Source: Aegicerativicinus sediminis (GTDB taxonomy: Bacteria; Bacteroidota; Bacteroidia; Flavobacteriales; Flavobacteriaceae). Taken from it: a stretch of DNA of 64,000 nucleotides. Of this stretch, positions 44,626 through 53,882 are shown piece after piece (position 1 is the stretch's first letter; each line of letters opens with the position of its first letter). The position numbers were made by a program, and so were the translations under genes. The notes beneath the pieces were generated by a model. The model was not told the origin of the DNA, ran no database searches, and saw nothing but the letters and a program-made list of their open reading frames with translations. The stretch is from NCBI RefSeq assembly GCF_015476115.1, contig NZ_CP064295.1:3218001-3282000 (forward strand), written 5' to 3'.

Positions 44626-46197
44626 TTAGGTGGATTTAGGGTTAGTTTGCTTACCTCCCAAATATATGCAATCTTTTAAATCTTGCATAGATGTAAAGGC
44701 AACTGGAGTCTTTTTATAATTGTAGGTTTTGTCCAAATCTTCTGAAAGGTTATGGTCATCCACATTAACTTCAATGTCATCCATATCAAATTGGCAGGGA
44801 TGTTCATATCCGGCAGCATGTGTAATTTCTAGAAATTCTTTTCTAAACGTTTTAAAATATTGGGCCATCCTGATTGATTTTAAATTGACATCTATACCAT
44901 TTTGTAGCCATTTATTTTGGGTAGCCACTCCACTGGGACAATGGTTTGTATGGCATACCTGAGCTTGAATACATCCAATGCTCATCATGGCTTCCCGTGC
45001 AACATTTATACAATCTACTCCCATAGCAAATGCCATGGCGGCCTTGGCTGGAAAGCCTAATTTGCCACTTCCAATAAAAACAACCCGTTCTTCTAAACCC
45101 CGTTTTTGAAATAATTTATATATGTCGCTAAAACCATACACCCAAGGTAAGGATACATGATCAGCAAAACTTGGTGGTGCAGCGCCAGTTCCTCCTTCAC
45201 CGCCATCTATTGTGATAAAGTCTGGACCCCTATTAGAAGCAACCATTAATGCTGCTAATTCCTCCCATTGTTCTAATTTCCCAATGGCAGCCTTGATACC
45301 GACAGGCAAACCCGTTTCCTCTGCTATTTTTTCTATAAATTCAAGCATTTCAGGAACATTGGAAAATGCCGAATGGCCCGGAGGGGACAAAACGTCTTTT
45401 CCCATTGGTACGCCCCTAATTTCGGAAATTTCGTGTGATATCTTTGCAGCCGGTAGTACACCCCCTTTACCGGGCTTTGCACCCTGGGATAATTTAATTT
45501 CAATTGCTTTGATAAACGGATAATCCTCAACCAATTTTTTTAATTTTTCCATGGAAAAATTTCCATGTTCATCTCTCACACCAAAGTAACCTGTTCCAAA
45601 ATGAAAGACAATGTCACCACCATTTTTATGGTAGGGAGAAAGTCCTCCTTCACCAGTATTATGGTAGGCACCTGCGATTTTAACACCTATATTCATTGAT
45701 TCTATAGCTTTTGCAGATAGTGAACCATAACTCATAGCGGAGACATTAATTATGGAACCTGGTCGATAAGGTTTTCTTCGTTTATTATAGGCACCAATAA
45801 CCTTTGCGCAAGGAATAAAAGAATAGTCTTTTATGTTCGGATGATCAGGTTTTAATTGAAAGGGCATCATTGCATTACAAACAAAAATATGTTGATACTG
45901 AAAAATGTCTCTATCAGTACCAAATCCCTCATAATTATTTTCTTTTTTGGAGGAAGCGTATACCCAACCTCGTTCTATGCGATTAAAGGGCAGTTCCTCT
46001 CGATTGTTGGCAACCAGATATTGCCTTAATTCAGGTCCTATGCTTTCTAACCAATATCTAAAATGGCCTACAATTGGAAAATTATGTAGGATCGTATGTT
46101 TCCTTTGTAAAATGTCACAAATAGCTACTATAGCTAAAAATATCAATACCCAACCCCACCATGGTATTTGGCTTAGGAGATTTAAAATGATTTCCAT
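44626..46197 (-). CDS. FMN-binding glutamate synthase family protein, membrane-anchored
   Basis: The 523-residue protein starts with a membrane helix (about 8-25). It carries the GltB synthase domain with FMN and 3Fe-4S binding: NTGEGGLSPYH, ITIDGGEGGTGAAPPSFADH and the cluster cysteines in GCIQAQVCHTNHCPSG. It lacks the glutamine amidotransferase and C-terminal domains of true GltB. The electron donor and natural reaction are unknown, so it should not be called glutamate synthase without caution. Neighbours are coupled on both sides: the M20 gene ends where this gene starts, and the DUF7935 gene follows. Confidence 0.88.
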   Translation of the reverse strand: MEIILNLLSQIPWWGWVLIFLAIVAICDILQRKHTILHNFPIVGHFRYWLESIGPELRQYLVANNREELPFNRIERGWVYASSKKENNYEGFGTDRDIFQYQHIFVCNAMMPFQLKPDHPNIKDYSFIPCAKVIGAYNKRRKPYRPGSIINVSAMSYGSLSAKAIESMNIGVKIAGAYHNTGEGGLSPYHKNGGDIVFHFGTGYFGVRDEHGNFSMEKLKKLVEDYPFIKAIEIKLSQGAKPGKGGVLPAAKISHEISEIRGVPMGKDVLSPPGHSAFSNVPEMLEFIEKIAEETGLPVGIKAAIGKLEQWEELAALMVASNRGPDFITIDGGEGGTGAAPPSFADHVSLPWVYGFSDIYKLFQKRGLEERVVFIGSGKLGFPAKAAMAFAMGVDCINVAREAMMSIGCIQAQVCHTNHCPSGVATQNKWLQNGIDVNLKSIRMAQYFKTFRKEFLEITHAAGYEHPCQFDMDDIEVNVDDHNLSEDLDKTYNYKKTPVAFTSMQDLKDCIYLGGKQTNPKST

Positions 46198-47468
46198 TAA
46201 GCTTTATTTAAATAATCAAGAGCCAAATTGGTCATTGCTTCAACTCCAAGTTTAAGACCGCTCTCGTCTATCTGGAAATCTGGAGTGTGATGAGGATAAG
46301 CCTCAGTATTCCCTGGAGTCATACCTCCAAGATTAAAAAAGAATCCAGGTATTACTTCTTGATAAAAGGAAAAATCTTCACCACCAGTTGTGGCTTTCAT
46401 TGTTACCACCTTATCTTCACCAGCCACTCGCTGTAAAGTAGGAAGCATCATATCTACCAATGAAGGGCTGTTATAGGTTATTGAAGTGTTATTTTGAAAT
46501 TCTATTGTAGCCTCCCCGCCATAAGCCTTTGCAATGGTTGTTACCATTTCGGTCATCCTTCTAATTATCATTTCTTTCATATCTGGATCTAATGTGCGGA
46601 CTGTACCGATTAGCTCAGCACTTTCAGGAATGATATTAAATCTTACTCCACTTGTTACTTTCCCTACTGTAATAACCGCTGCTTCTTTAGTAAGTTCGGC
46701 TTCTCGACTAATTATTGTTTGAAGACCGTCAATTATCTTGGCGGAAATAAGAATGGGATCAACACCCGACCAAGGTTGGGAGCCATGGGTTTGTTTCCCA
46801 TTGATATTTATTACAAATCGTTCTACAGCAGCCATCATCCCTTCTTTTTTATATCGAATGGTTCCAACAGGTGTTCCAGAATTGATATGTAGTCCAAATA
46901 TGGCATCTACATCAGGGTTTTTTAAGACCCCATCTTTTATCATGAGCTTTGCACCGCCTTCCTCGCCAGGAGGAGGCCCCTCTTCTGCAGGTTGAAAAAT
47001 GAATTTTACAGTTCCATTAATTTGATTTTTATGTTTAGACAAAACTTCTGCAACGCCCATTAAAATTGCAGTGTGAGTGTCATGGCCACACGCATGCATA
47101 ACGCCTGTTTGTGTGCCTAGAAACTCTGCTTGAACTTCAGATTTAAAAGGTAAACTGTTTCTTTCAGTAACTGGTAGGGCATCTATATCTGCTCGCAACG
47201 CTACTACCTTACCAGGTCGAGTTCCTCTTAAAATTCCCACTACACCTGTCTTTGCAACACCTGTTTTAACTTCTAAGCCTAGGGATTTAAGATGTTCAGC
47301 AATTTTTTCGGCAGTTTTAAATTCTCTATTAGATAATTCTGGATGTTGATGGATTTCCCTTCGCCATTCAATTACTTTATTCTCAATCGCATTAATGTCC
47401 TTTTGTATTACATTTTGTGAAAATGCCACCATTGGTATGAATGCAAATAGGAATGGAATTAATTTCAT
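46197..47468 (-). CDS. Exported M20-family amidohydrolase
   Basis: The 423-residue protein has a signal peptide (MKLIPFLFAFIPMVAFSQ) and the M20D pattern: metal-site residues in GVMHACGHDTHTAILMG, FQPAEEGPPPGEEGGA and the later TTGGEDFSFY. These enzymes hydrolyse N-acyl or N-carboxamide bonds of amino acids with two metal ions. The export signal suggests scavenging of extracellular acyl-amino acids or peptides. Its stop overlaps the next gene by one base. Confidence 0.92.
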   Translation of the reverse strand: MKLIPFLFAFIPMVAFSQNVIQKDINAIENKVIEWRREIHQHPELSNREFKTAEKIAEHLKSLGLEVKTGVAKTGVVGILRGTRPGKVVALRADIDALPVTERNSLPFKSEVQAEFLGTQTGVMHACGHDTHTAILMGVAEVLSKHKNQINGTVKFIFQPAEEGPPPGEEGGAKLMIKDGVLKNPDVDAIFGLHINSGTPVGTIRYKKEGMMAAVERFVININGKQTHGSQPWSGVDPILISAKIIDGLQTIISREAELTKEAAVITVGKVTSGVRFNIIPESAELIGTVRTLDPDMKEMIIRRMTEMVTTIAKAYGGEATIEFQNNTSITYNSPSLVDMMLPTLQRVAGEDKVVTMKATTGGEDFSFYQEVIPGFFFNLGGMTPGNTEAYPHHTPDFQIDESGLKLGVEAMTNLALDYLNKA

Positions 47469-47550
47469 AGTAATACCGTTGATTTTTTATTTAAGTGAGC
47501 TTAAAGATATTGAAATTAAGTTGTATCATCGTACTTAGTAACAGAGGGCA

Positions 47551-49119
47551 ATGAAAACATTTCTGAAAATTCTGGGAGTTGTTATTATAATTCTAATTGG
47601 GGTGGTAATTTATCTTGTAATTAACGCTAATTCTATTGCAGATGAAAAACTTAAAAAAGCATTTGCCAATTTACCCGAACATATAACAATAACATATGAT
47701 GATTTAGAATTTAATTTGTTAGATGGAGATTTGAAATTCAATAACTCCAAAGTCCGTTTTAACAAAGAAGGTACTGATTCCATAAGATCTTTTATAGAAA
47801 TTAGTGACATTTCCATATTAGATATAGACTACAGCGAGTACTTGTTTAATGACCAATTAATTATTGAATCACTCATACTTAATAATCCGGTAATTAATCA
47901 TCAAATAGGAGAGAGTCCGGCTAAAAATAACAAGACAGATACTATTGGTAATAGTAGCAGTGATTCTAAAATTCCACTGCATATAGGTTCTTTAATCATT
48001 AAAAATGGAAGTGTTAATGTAAGATCTAAAAAACTAGATACGCTTGTTTTTAAAACGAATAACAGCAACATAACAATACAGGATGTTGAAATAAACAATA
48101 CCGTTACAGATCTTCTACCCTTTACTTATTCAAATTACTCTGGATCTACTGAAAATTTGTTTGTAAAATTAGGCGACTTCGAAATTGCGACCATTAACAA
48201 AATGGGATTCGAAGATTATAATGTTTTCATGGAAGATGCGAACATTAAAACAAAATATTCCAAAACAGAATTATCTAGGATAATAACTAAGGAACGTGAT
48301 TGGTACGATATACATATCGATTCTATTCAATTAAAACAAGTGCGTTTAGAACGATTTAACGATACCATTAGAAAATTCAATTCGGATCATCTTAAATTCT
48401 GTAACCCAGAAGTCACTATTTATAGAAATAAATTGGAAAGAGACCAATACAAAACAAAACATTATTACAGCTATGGTTTAAGACATTTGCCTTTTAGGAT
48501 GGATATAGATTCGCTTGATATTTCTAATGGAACGGTTATCTATCAGGAAAAAGTTCACGTTGGGAAACAAGCCGGAGAGATTCGATTTCCTGAATTCTAT
48601 GCGAATGTGAGTAATCTTGCAAATACAAATGATGAAGAGACCAAAATTTATGTAACTTCCAAATTCATGAAAAATACTCCAATTGAAGCGCAATGGTATT
48701 TTAAGGTAAGCGATACTATGGAAACTTTCACTTTTGAAGGTGATGTAGGCAGATTCCCCACCAATAATATAAATCAGTTTTCAGAAAACAACACTTTTGT
48801 GAGAATGGAAGGAACTCTTAATAGGACGTATTTTACAATTCATGGCAACCGCTATCAGAATACCATTAGGTTAAAAGTAAATTATGATGACTTTAGAATA
48901 TCTATCCTAGATAAGGAAAAAGGGAAAAAGAAGAAAATCCTATCGGCTCTTGCCAATATCTTTATTAAAAAAGATAGTGATGGAGCATGGAAGGATTATA
49001 GAATTGGAGAGGCAACTCAACAAAGAATCTATCACAAATCTTTTTATGGCAATTTGTGGAAGATTTTGGGTGACGGGCTTGAACATGCAATGACAACAGT
49101 AAAAAAGGAATCAGACTAG
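47551..49119 (+). CDS. AsmA-like envelope protein
   Basis: The 522-residue product has an N-terminal membrane helix (about 5-26), then a long beta-rich periplasmic part. The opening, with HITITYDDLEFNLLDGDLKFNN, is typical of AsmA/TamB-type bridge proteins, in which ISDISILDIDYSEYL-like strands form a lipid-transport groove. It may help phospholipid movement or outer-membrane maintenance. The assignment is by pattern. A terminator follows. Confidence 0.65.
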   Translation: MKTFLKILGVVIIILIGVVIYLVINANSIADEKLKKAFANLPEHITITYDDLEFNLLDGDLKFNNSKVRFNKEGTDSIRSFIEISDISILDIDYSEYLFNDQLIIESLILNNPVINHQIGESPAKNNKTDTIGNSSSDSKIPLHIGSLIIKNGSVNVRSKKLDTLVFKTNNSNITIQDVEINNTVTDLLPFTYSNYSGSTENLFVKLGDFEIATINKMGFEDYNVFMEDANIKTKYSKTELSRIITKERDWYDIHIDSIQLKQVRLERFNDTIRKFNSDHLKFCNPEVTIYRNKLERDQYKTKHYYSYGLRHLPFRMDIDSLDISNGTVIYQEKVHVGKQAGEIRFPEFYANVSNLANTNDEETKIYVTSKFMKNTPIEAQWYFKVSDTMETFTFEGDVGRFPTNNINQFSENNTFVRMEGTLNRTYFTIHGNRYQNTIRLKVNYDDFRISILDKEKGKKKKILSALANIFIKKDSDGAWKDYRIGEATQQRIYHKSFYGNLWKILGDGLEHAMTTVKKESD

Positions 49120-49170
49120 TTCTAAATTTATCCGAATTTTGAACCTAATGTTCATAAAAAGTAATAACTG

Positions 49171-49197
49171 TGTCCTATATTCCATAGGACATTTTTT
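49171..49197 (+). terminator. Rho-independent terminator
   Basis: TGTCCTAT (49171-49178) and ATAGGACA (49184-49191) form an 8-base-pair stem with a five-base loop, followed by six T. It ends the AsmA-like gene before the helicase gene. Confidence 0.88.
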
Positions 49198-49224
49198 ATT
49201 TTCACATCGTAAATTGCAAGGATT

Positions 49225-51537
49225 TTGGAGAAGTTTTTAGAACAACTGAATGATGCCCAATTAGCCCCTGTTTTACAGAAAGATGGGCCAATGATTGTAA
49301 TTGCCGGTGCAGGTTCTGGTAAAACGCGTGTTTTAACTTATAAAATTGCTTATTTAATGAATGGGGGGGTGGACCCCTTTAATATTTTGGCATTAACTTT
49401 TACAAACAAAGCAGCGAGAGAAATGAAATCTCGAATAGCTACTATTGTTGGAGAAAGTGAAGCGAAAAACCTTTGGATGGGTACTTTTCATTCAATATTT
49501 GCTAGAATACTTAGGTTTGAGGCTGATAAACTAGGATATCCAAGCAATTTTACCATTTATGATACCCAAGATTCTCAAAGATTAATTTCTTCAATTATCA
49601 AGGAAATGAAATTGGATAAGGATGTTTATAAATATAAACAGATTTATTCTCGAATTTCCTCATATAAGAATAGCCTTATCACAGTTAAAGCCTATTTTCA
49701 GAATCCTGAATTAATGGAAGCCGATGCAATGGCTAAACGCCCTAAACTGGGTGAAATATATCAGGAATATGTAAAGCGTTGTTTTAAAGCTGGTGCGATG
49801 GATTTTGATGATCTGTTGCTAAAAACTAATGAACTATTAACAAGGTTCCCTGAAGTGCTAAGAAAATACCAGGATCGTTTTCGGTATATATTGGTAGATG
49901 AGTATCAAGATACCAATCATTCACAGTACTTGATTGTTAGGGCACTGTCGGATAGGTTTCAAAATATTTGTGTGGTTGGTGATGATTCACAAAGCATTTA
50001 TGCATTTAGGGGGGCCAATATTAATAACATCTTAAATTTCCAAAGGGATTATGGGGATGTTAAGGTGTTTAGACTCGAGCAAAATTATCGTTCCACAAAA
50101 ACGATTGTGCAGGCTGCCAATTCAGTCATAGATAAGAATCAGACCAAATTGGATAAGGTTATTTGGACGTCTAATGAAGAGGGACAAAAAATTATCGTTA
50201 ATAGGTTGATGAATGATGGTGATGAAGGTCGATATGTTGCTAGTAGCATTTTTGAAAATAAAATGCAACAGCAAATGAAAAATAGCGAGTTTGCGGTTCT
50301 ATATCGAACGAATGCGCAGTCTAGAGCTATTGAGGATGCTTTGAGAAAACGGAATATTCCTTATAGAATTTATGGAGGGCTTTCCTTTTATCAAAGGAAG
50401 GAAATAAAAGATGTGCTATCTTATTTAAGATTAATCATAAATCCAAATGATGAAGAGGCTTTAAAACGAGTAATTAATTTTCCTGGAAGGGGAATTGGCC
50501 AAACTACCATAGATCGTATTACCGTAACTGCAAGCGCACATGATACTACTTTGTTCGATGTAATGCAGCATACCGATAGATATCAAGTTAATATCAATGC
50601 TGGTACAAAACGTAAACTTGAGGAGTTTACAATAATGATTGAAAGCTTCCAGGTTATGAATAATAGCGCCAATGCTTTTGAATTAGCTGAACATGTTGTT
50701 AAGTCAAGTGGTTTGTTAAAAGAATTCAATAAAGATGGTACACCAGAAGGAATTACGCGGATTGAAAATATTGAGGAGTTATTGAATGGTATTAAGGATT
50801 TTGTTGAAGGACAAAGAGAATTAGCAGATTCTACAGGATCTTTAACTGAATTTTTGGAAGATGTTGCCTTGGCAACCGATTTAGATAATGATAAAGGTGA
50901 TGACGACCGAGTTGCACTTATGACCATTCATTTGGCAAAGGGTTTAGAATTTCCAATAGTTTATATAGTTGGGATGGAGGAGGATTTGTTTCCATCAGCT
51001 ATGAGTATGAATACCAGAAGCGAATTGGAGGAGGAGCGTAGGTTATTTTATGTGGCTTTGACAAGAGCTGAAAAGCAAGCTTTCCTGACCTATACCTTGT
51101 CTCGTTACAGATGGGGTAAACTTATAGATGCTGAACCGTCCAGATTTATTGAGGAAATAGATGAAAAGTTTATTAAAAATATAACACCGGTTGAGGACAG
51201 GAGAGTTAATCCAATGCTCAGTTCAGATATTTTTGGTGATGTTCCACCAAATGTTATCCGTTACAAAAAAGCGGAACCTCGTAAACCTAAACCTAGTTTT
51301 AACCCGCCAAAATCTCTCAAGCCAATAAGTAAAACTAAAACCTCTGAATTTTCAAATAATGAAACTTCAGTAACGAATTTGAATGTTGGTGATGTTGTGG
51401 AACATATGCGTTTTGGAAAAGGGGAGGTGCTTAAATTGGAGGGTTCGGGAGCCGACCAAAAAGCTGAGATTAATTTTGAAAACGGTGGTTTGAAAAAACT
51501 ATTGTTAAGGTTTGCAAAGTTGGAGGTTATCGCTTAA
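49225..51537 (+). CDS. UvrD/PcrA-type ATP-dependent DNA helicase
   Basis: A 770-residue superfamily 1A helicase, starting at a TTG codon (MEKFLEQLNDAQLAPVLQ), the place where homologues start. Motifs: I IAGAGSGKTR, II VDEYQDTNHSQY, III GDDSQSIYAFRGA, IV LEQNYRST, V TIHLAKGLEFP and VI FYVALTRAEK. The C-terminal extension has VGDVVEHMRFGKGEVLKL, the Tudor-like domain that binds RNA polymerase in PcrA. It takes part in excision repair and in clearing replication-transcription conflicts. Confidence 0.93.
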   Translation: MEKFLEQLNDAQLAPVLQKDGPMIVIAGAGSGKTRVLTYKIAYLMNGGVDPFNILALTFTNKAAREMKSRIATIVGESEAKNLWMGTFHSIFARILRFEADKLGYPSNFTIYDTQDSQRLISSIIKEMKLDKDVYKYKQIYSRISSYKNSLITVKAYFQNPELMEADAMAKRPKLGEIYQEYVKRCFKAGAMDFDDLLLKTNELLTRFPEVLRKYQDRFRYILVDEYQDTNHSQYLIVRALSDRFQNICVVGDDSQSIYAFRGANINNILNFQRDYGDVKVFRLEQNYRSTKTIVQAANSVIDKNQTKLDKVIWTSNEEGQKIIVNRLMNDGDEGRYVASSIFENKMQQQMKNSEFAVLYRTNAQSRAIEDALRKRNIPYRIYGGLSFYQRKEIKDVLSYLRLIINPNDEEALKRVINFPGRGIGQTTIDRITVTASAHDTTLFDVMQHTDRYQVNINAGTKRKLEEFTIMIESFQVMNNSANAFELAEHVVKSSGLLKEFNKDGTPEGITRIENIEELLNGIKDFVEGQRELADSTGSLTEFLEDVALATDLDNDKGDDDRVALMTIHLAKGLEFPIVYIVGMEEDLFPSAMSMNTRSELEEERRLFYVALTRAEKQAFLTYTLSRYRWGKLIDAEPSRFIEEIDEKFIKNITPVEDRRVNPMLSSDIFGDVPPNVIRYKKAEPRKPKPSFNPPKSLKPISKTKTSEFSNNETSVTNLNVGDVVEHMRFGKGEVLKLEGSGADQKAEINFENGGLKKLLLRFAKLEVIA

Positions 51538-51558
51538 ACGATTTCAATAAACTATTTA

Positions 51559-52116
51559 TTAGTTGATAATTTTTTGCTTTGTCAATTCTTTTAACATTTC
51601 TTCAGAAAATTTTGCCATAAGTGTTGACTCGCCTTTAGATAAATTTCCTTTAAGCACTTTAGTAAATACTGGACCCGAATCTTCCTTGTTGTAAAACTCT
51701 GCACTTACAGCAACCTCTTTAGATGTTTTAGTGCCCCCAGCAATCGGTACACTACTTCCTACATTTACTCTAAAGATGCCAACTTTTACCGGCTTTGTAT
51801 GGACGTTGGCGCTAACCGATGGTGTCCTTTTGGACTTATAAGAAACTTCTGGATTGGCAAAAGCTATAAGACCGGTGATTCCCAATTCATGAATTTTAGC
51901 TAAAAACACCTCTTCGTCGCTTAAATCCTGTTCACTAATATTGCCTTGAGTGGTAATGGCACTATATCCTTTGGATTTTAAGACACCTGCCATTTTTAGT
52001 TCCATTTGTTTGGCAAGTTGTACATCATCAAATTTTGCAAGAACTAAAAATTTGTCCTCTTGAGAGAAGGAAAGTGAAATCCATAAAACAAATATTGTGA
52101 CAACAGAAAATTTCAT
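51559..52116 (-). CDS. Secreted protein of unknown function
   Basis: The ATG at 52116 gives 185 residues with signal peptide MKFSVVTIFVLWISLSFSQ; an ATG at 52122 adds two residues. The mature domain is alpha/beta (KFLVLAKFDDVQLAKQMELK, then alternating strands) and is probably periplasmic or surface-exposed. It resembles a group of Bacteroidota proteins with no assigned function. It is convergent with the helicase gene. Confidence 0.7.
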   Translation of the reverse strand: MKFSVVTIFVLWISLSFSQEDKFLVLAKFDDVQLAKQMELKMAGVLKSKGYSAITTQGNISEQDLSDEEVFLAKIHELGITGLIAFANPEVSYKSKRTPSVSANVHTKPVKVGIFRVNVGSSVPIAGGTKTSKEVAVSAEFYNKEDSGPVFTKVLKGNLSKGESTLMAKFSEEMLKELTKQKIIN

Positions 52117-52244
52117 AATCATATATATAAAGATGATTTAAAGATAATTAATAAAGTTTAGGGTTGATCAATTTGTTGGATTGAACAATAATATTAAAGC
52201 GTAATTGAAAATTTTTACTCGTAAGAAATTTGCAAATTAAGCTG

Positions 52245-52252
52245 TAAATTTG
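52245..52252 (+). promoter_or_regulatory. Possible promoter -7 element upstream of the YciO-like gene
   Basis: TAAATTTG matches the Bacteroidota -7 consensus TAnnTTTG exactly and lies 16 bases before the ATG at 52269, leaving a very short leader. A TTG lies too close upstream (12 bases) to be a good -33 element. Confidence 0.4.
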
Positions 52253-52268
52253 GTTATCCTAAATTGCG

Positions 52269-52889
52269 ATGGCTGAATTAATAAGAATTTACGAAGAAAA
52301 CCCTCACCCCAGGGCTGTTAAAAAAGTTGTGGATGTGCTAAAAGCAGGTGGTTTAATTATCTATCCAACCGACACTGTTTATGGGTTAGGTTGTGATATT
52401 ACAAACCATTCCGCCCTCGAAAAAGTTGCACTTATTAAGGGAGTAAAACTTGAAAAAGCAAACTTTTCTTTTGTTTGTTATGATTTAAGTAATCTCAGCG
52501 ATTATGTAAAACAAATAGACACAGCCACTTTTAAAATATTAAAAAGGAGCCTTCCTGGTCCATATACATTTGTTTTACCAGGTTCCCGCAATCTTCCAAG
52601 TTCATTTAAAAAAAAGAAAACCGTTGGTATAAGAATTCCAAATAACAATATTGCACTTGAAATAGTTAAGCAATTAGGGAACCCAATTATTTCTACTTCT
52701 ATTTATGATGAAGACGAGATTTTGGAATATACTACCGATCCCGAGCTGATTTATGAAAAATGGGAAAACCTTGTTGATATAGTTGTAGATGGTGGTTATG
52801 GAGGAAATCAACCTTCTACGATTATAGATTTATCTGAAGGTGAGCCGCTTGTAGTTAGGGAAGGGAAGGGTAGTCTTGATATTTTTTAA
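52269..52889 (+). CDS. YciO-like member of the Sua5/YrdC family
   Basis: The 206-residue protein has the YrdC fold: GGLIIYPTDTVYGLGCDITN, SLPGPYTFVLPGSRNLPSSF and VGIRIPNNNIALEIV. It aligns over its length with E. coli YciO, including FSFVCYDLSNLS. It lacks the extra Sua5 domain. YrdC relatives make threonylcarbamoyl-adenylate for t6A in tRNA. Whether the YciO branch does the same is uncertain, so the molecular function is left open. A bidirectional terminator follows. Confidence 0.88.
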   Translation: MAELIRIYEENPHPRAVKKVVDVLKAGGLIIYPTDTVYGLGCDITNHSALEKVALIKGVKLEKANFSFVCYDLSNLSDYVKQIDTATFKILKRSLPGPYTFVLPGSRNLPSSFKKKKTVGIRIPNNNIALEIVKQLGNPIISTSIYDEDEILEYTTDPELIYEKWENLVDIVVDGGYGGNQPSTIIDLSEGEPLVVREGKGSLDIF

Positions 52890-52901
52890 ACTTATTGCAA
52901 T

Positions 52902-52931
52902 AAAAAAGCCCAATTTAAATTGGGCTTTTTT
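52902..52931. terminator. Bidirectional terminator
   Basis: A perfect 30-base palindrome: six A, GCCCAATTT, its complement AAATTGGGC, and six T. It lies between the convergent YciO-like and OmpA-like genes and can end both. Confidence 0.92.
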
Positions 52932-52950
52932 ATTATTATTCGACTGAAAC

Positions 52951-53790
52951 TTAGTTAGATTCAGCTGATAAGTTTTTCATTTCTTCCTCAACCATTTCGT
53001 AGAACTGGTCAATTTTTGGCATAACCACGATTCTGGTACGTCTGTTTTTAGCTCTATTCTCAGCAGTATTGTTGTCTACTAATGGAACATAGTAACTTCT
53101 TCCTGCAGCAACCAATTGAGCAGAGTTTACACCAAGATCCTCTAAAACTCTAACAACAGAAGTTGCGCGTTTAACTGAAAGATCCCAGTTGTCTAACAAT
53201 ACACCTTTTTGGTAAGGAACATTGTCGGTATGTGCTTCAACCATACACTCGAAGTTAGGTTTGCTTTTAACAACTGTAGCAACTTTGTCTAATATTTCTT
53301 TTGCTCTTGTGCTAACATTGTAGCTTCCGCTTTGGAATAACAATTTATCTGCAATTGAAATAAACACAACACCTTTTTCAACATTTATTTCGATATCTGG
53401 ATCATTAATACCAACGGCTTTCTTCAAGCTAGTAACAATGGCCAATGTAACACTATCCTTTTTTGTTAAAGCATCTTGTAATCGAGTAATTTTTAAGTCT
53501 TTTTCTTTTAGGCTCTCCAAAGTTTTTTCCACATTAGACGCTCCTTTCGCTGATAAAACTTGTAGATTGTCATTACTCTTTCTCAGGTCCGCTACTTGTT
53601 CCTGCATAGCCGCAACTCTTGCATCAGCAGCAGCTTTGTCAGACAAGCAGCTGTTCAATTTCACTGTAGCCGTATTCAAAAGATCTTGAGTTTCCTTTTG
53701 TTTAGCCTCTAATTCTGCATATTGTTTCTTCGACACACAACTTGAAAGAACAAGTAAAGCCGAAACACTCATCACCATTAATTTCTTCAT
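52951..53790 (-). CDS. OmpA-family peptidoglycan-binding lipoprotein
   Basis: The 279-residue protein has a lipoprotein signal (SALLVLSSC, cysteine at about 18), then a coiled-coil segment to about 110. The C-terminal OmpA-like domain has LLFQSGSYNVSTRAK, VEAHTDNVPYQKG and NRAKNRRTRIVV, which includes the residues that bind diaminopimelate. It should link the outer membrane to peptidoglycan. No barrel domain is present. Confidence 0.92.
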   Translation of the reverse strand: MKKLMVMSVSALLVLSSCVSKKQYAELEAKQKETQDLLNTATVKLNSCLSDKAAADARVAAMQEQVADLRKSNDNLQVLSAKGASNVEKTLESLKEKDLKITRLQDALTKKDSVTLAIVTSLKKAVGINDPDIEINVEKGVVFISIADKLLFQSGSYNVSTRAKEILDKVATVVKSKPNFECMVEAHTDNVPYQKGVLLDNWDLSVKRATSVVRVLEDLGVNSAQLVAAGRSYYVPLVDNNTAENRAKNRRTRIVVMPKIDQFYEMVEEEMKNLSAESN

Positions 53791-53882
53791 AATAGTTTTT
53801 GGATTATTAGTTAATAATTACCGGACAAAATTAGCCAAAAACCACAGGTTTTATAAGGCGATTAACAAAAATTTTAACAAAT

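Noticed and set aside
44626-46197. A true glutamate synthase large subunit
   Set aside because: The glutamine amidotransferase domain and C-terminal domain are missing and no GltD partner is adjacent.
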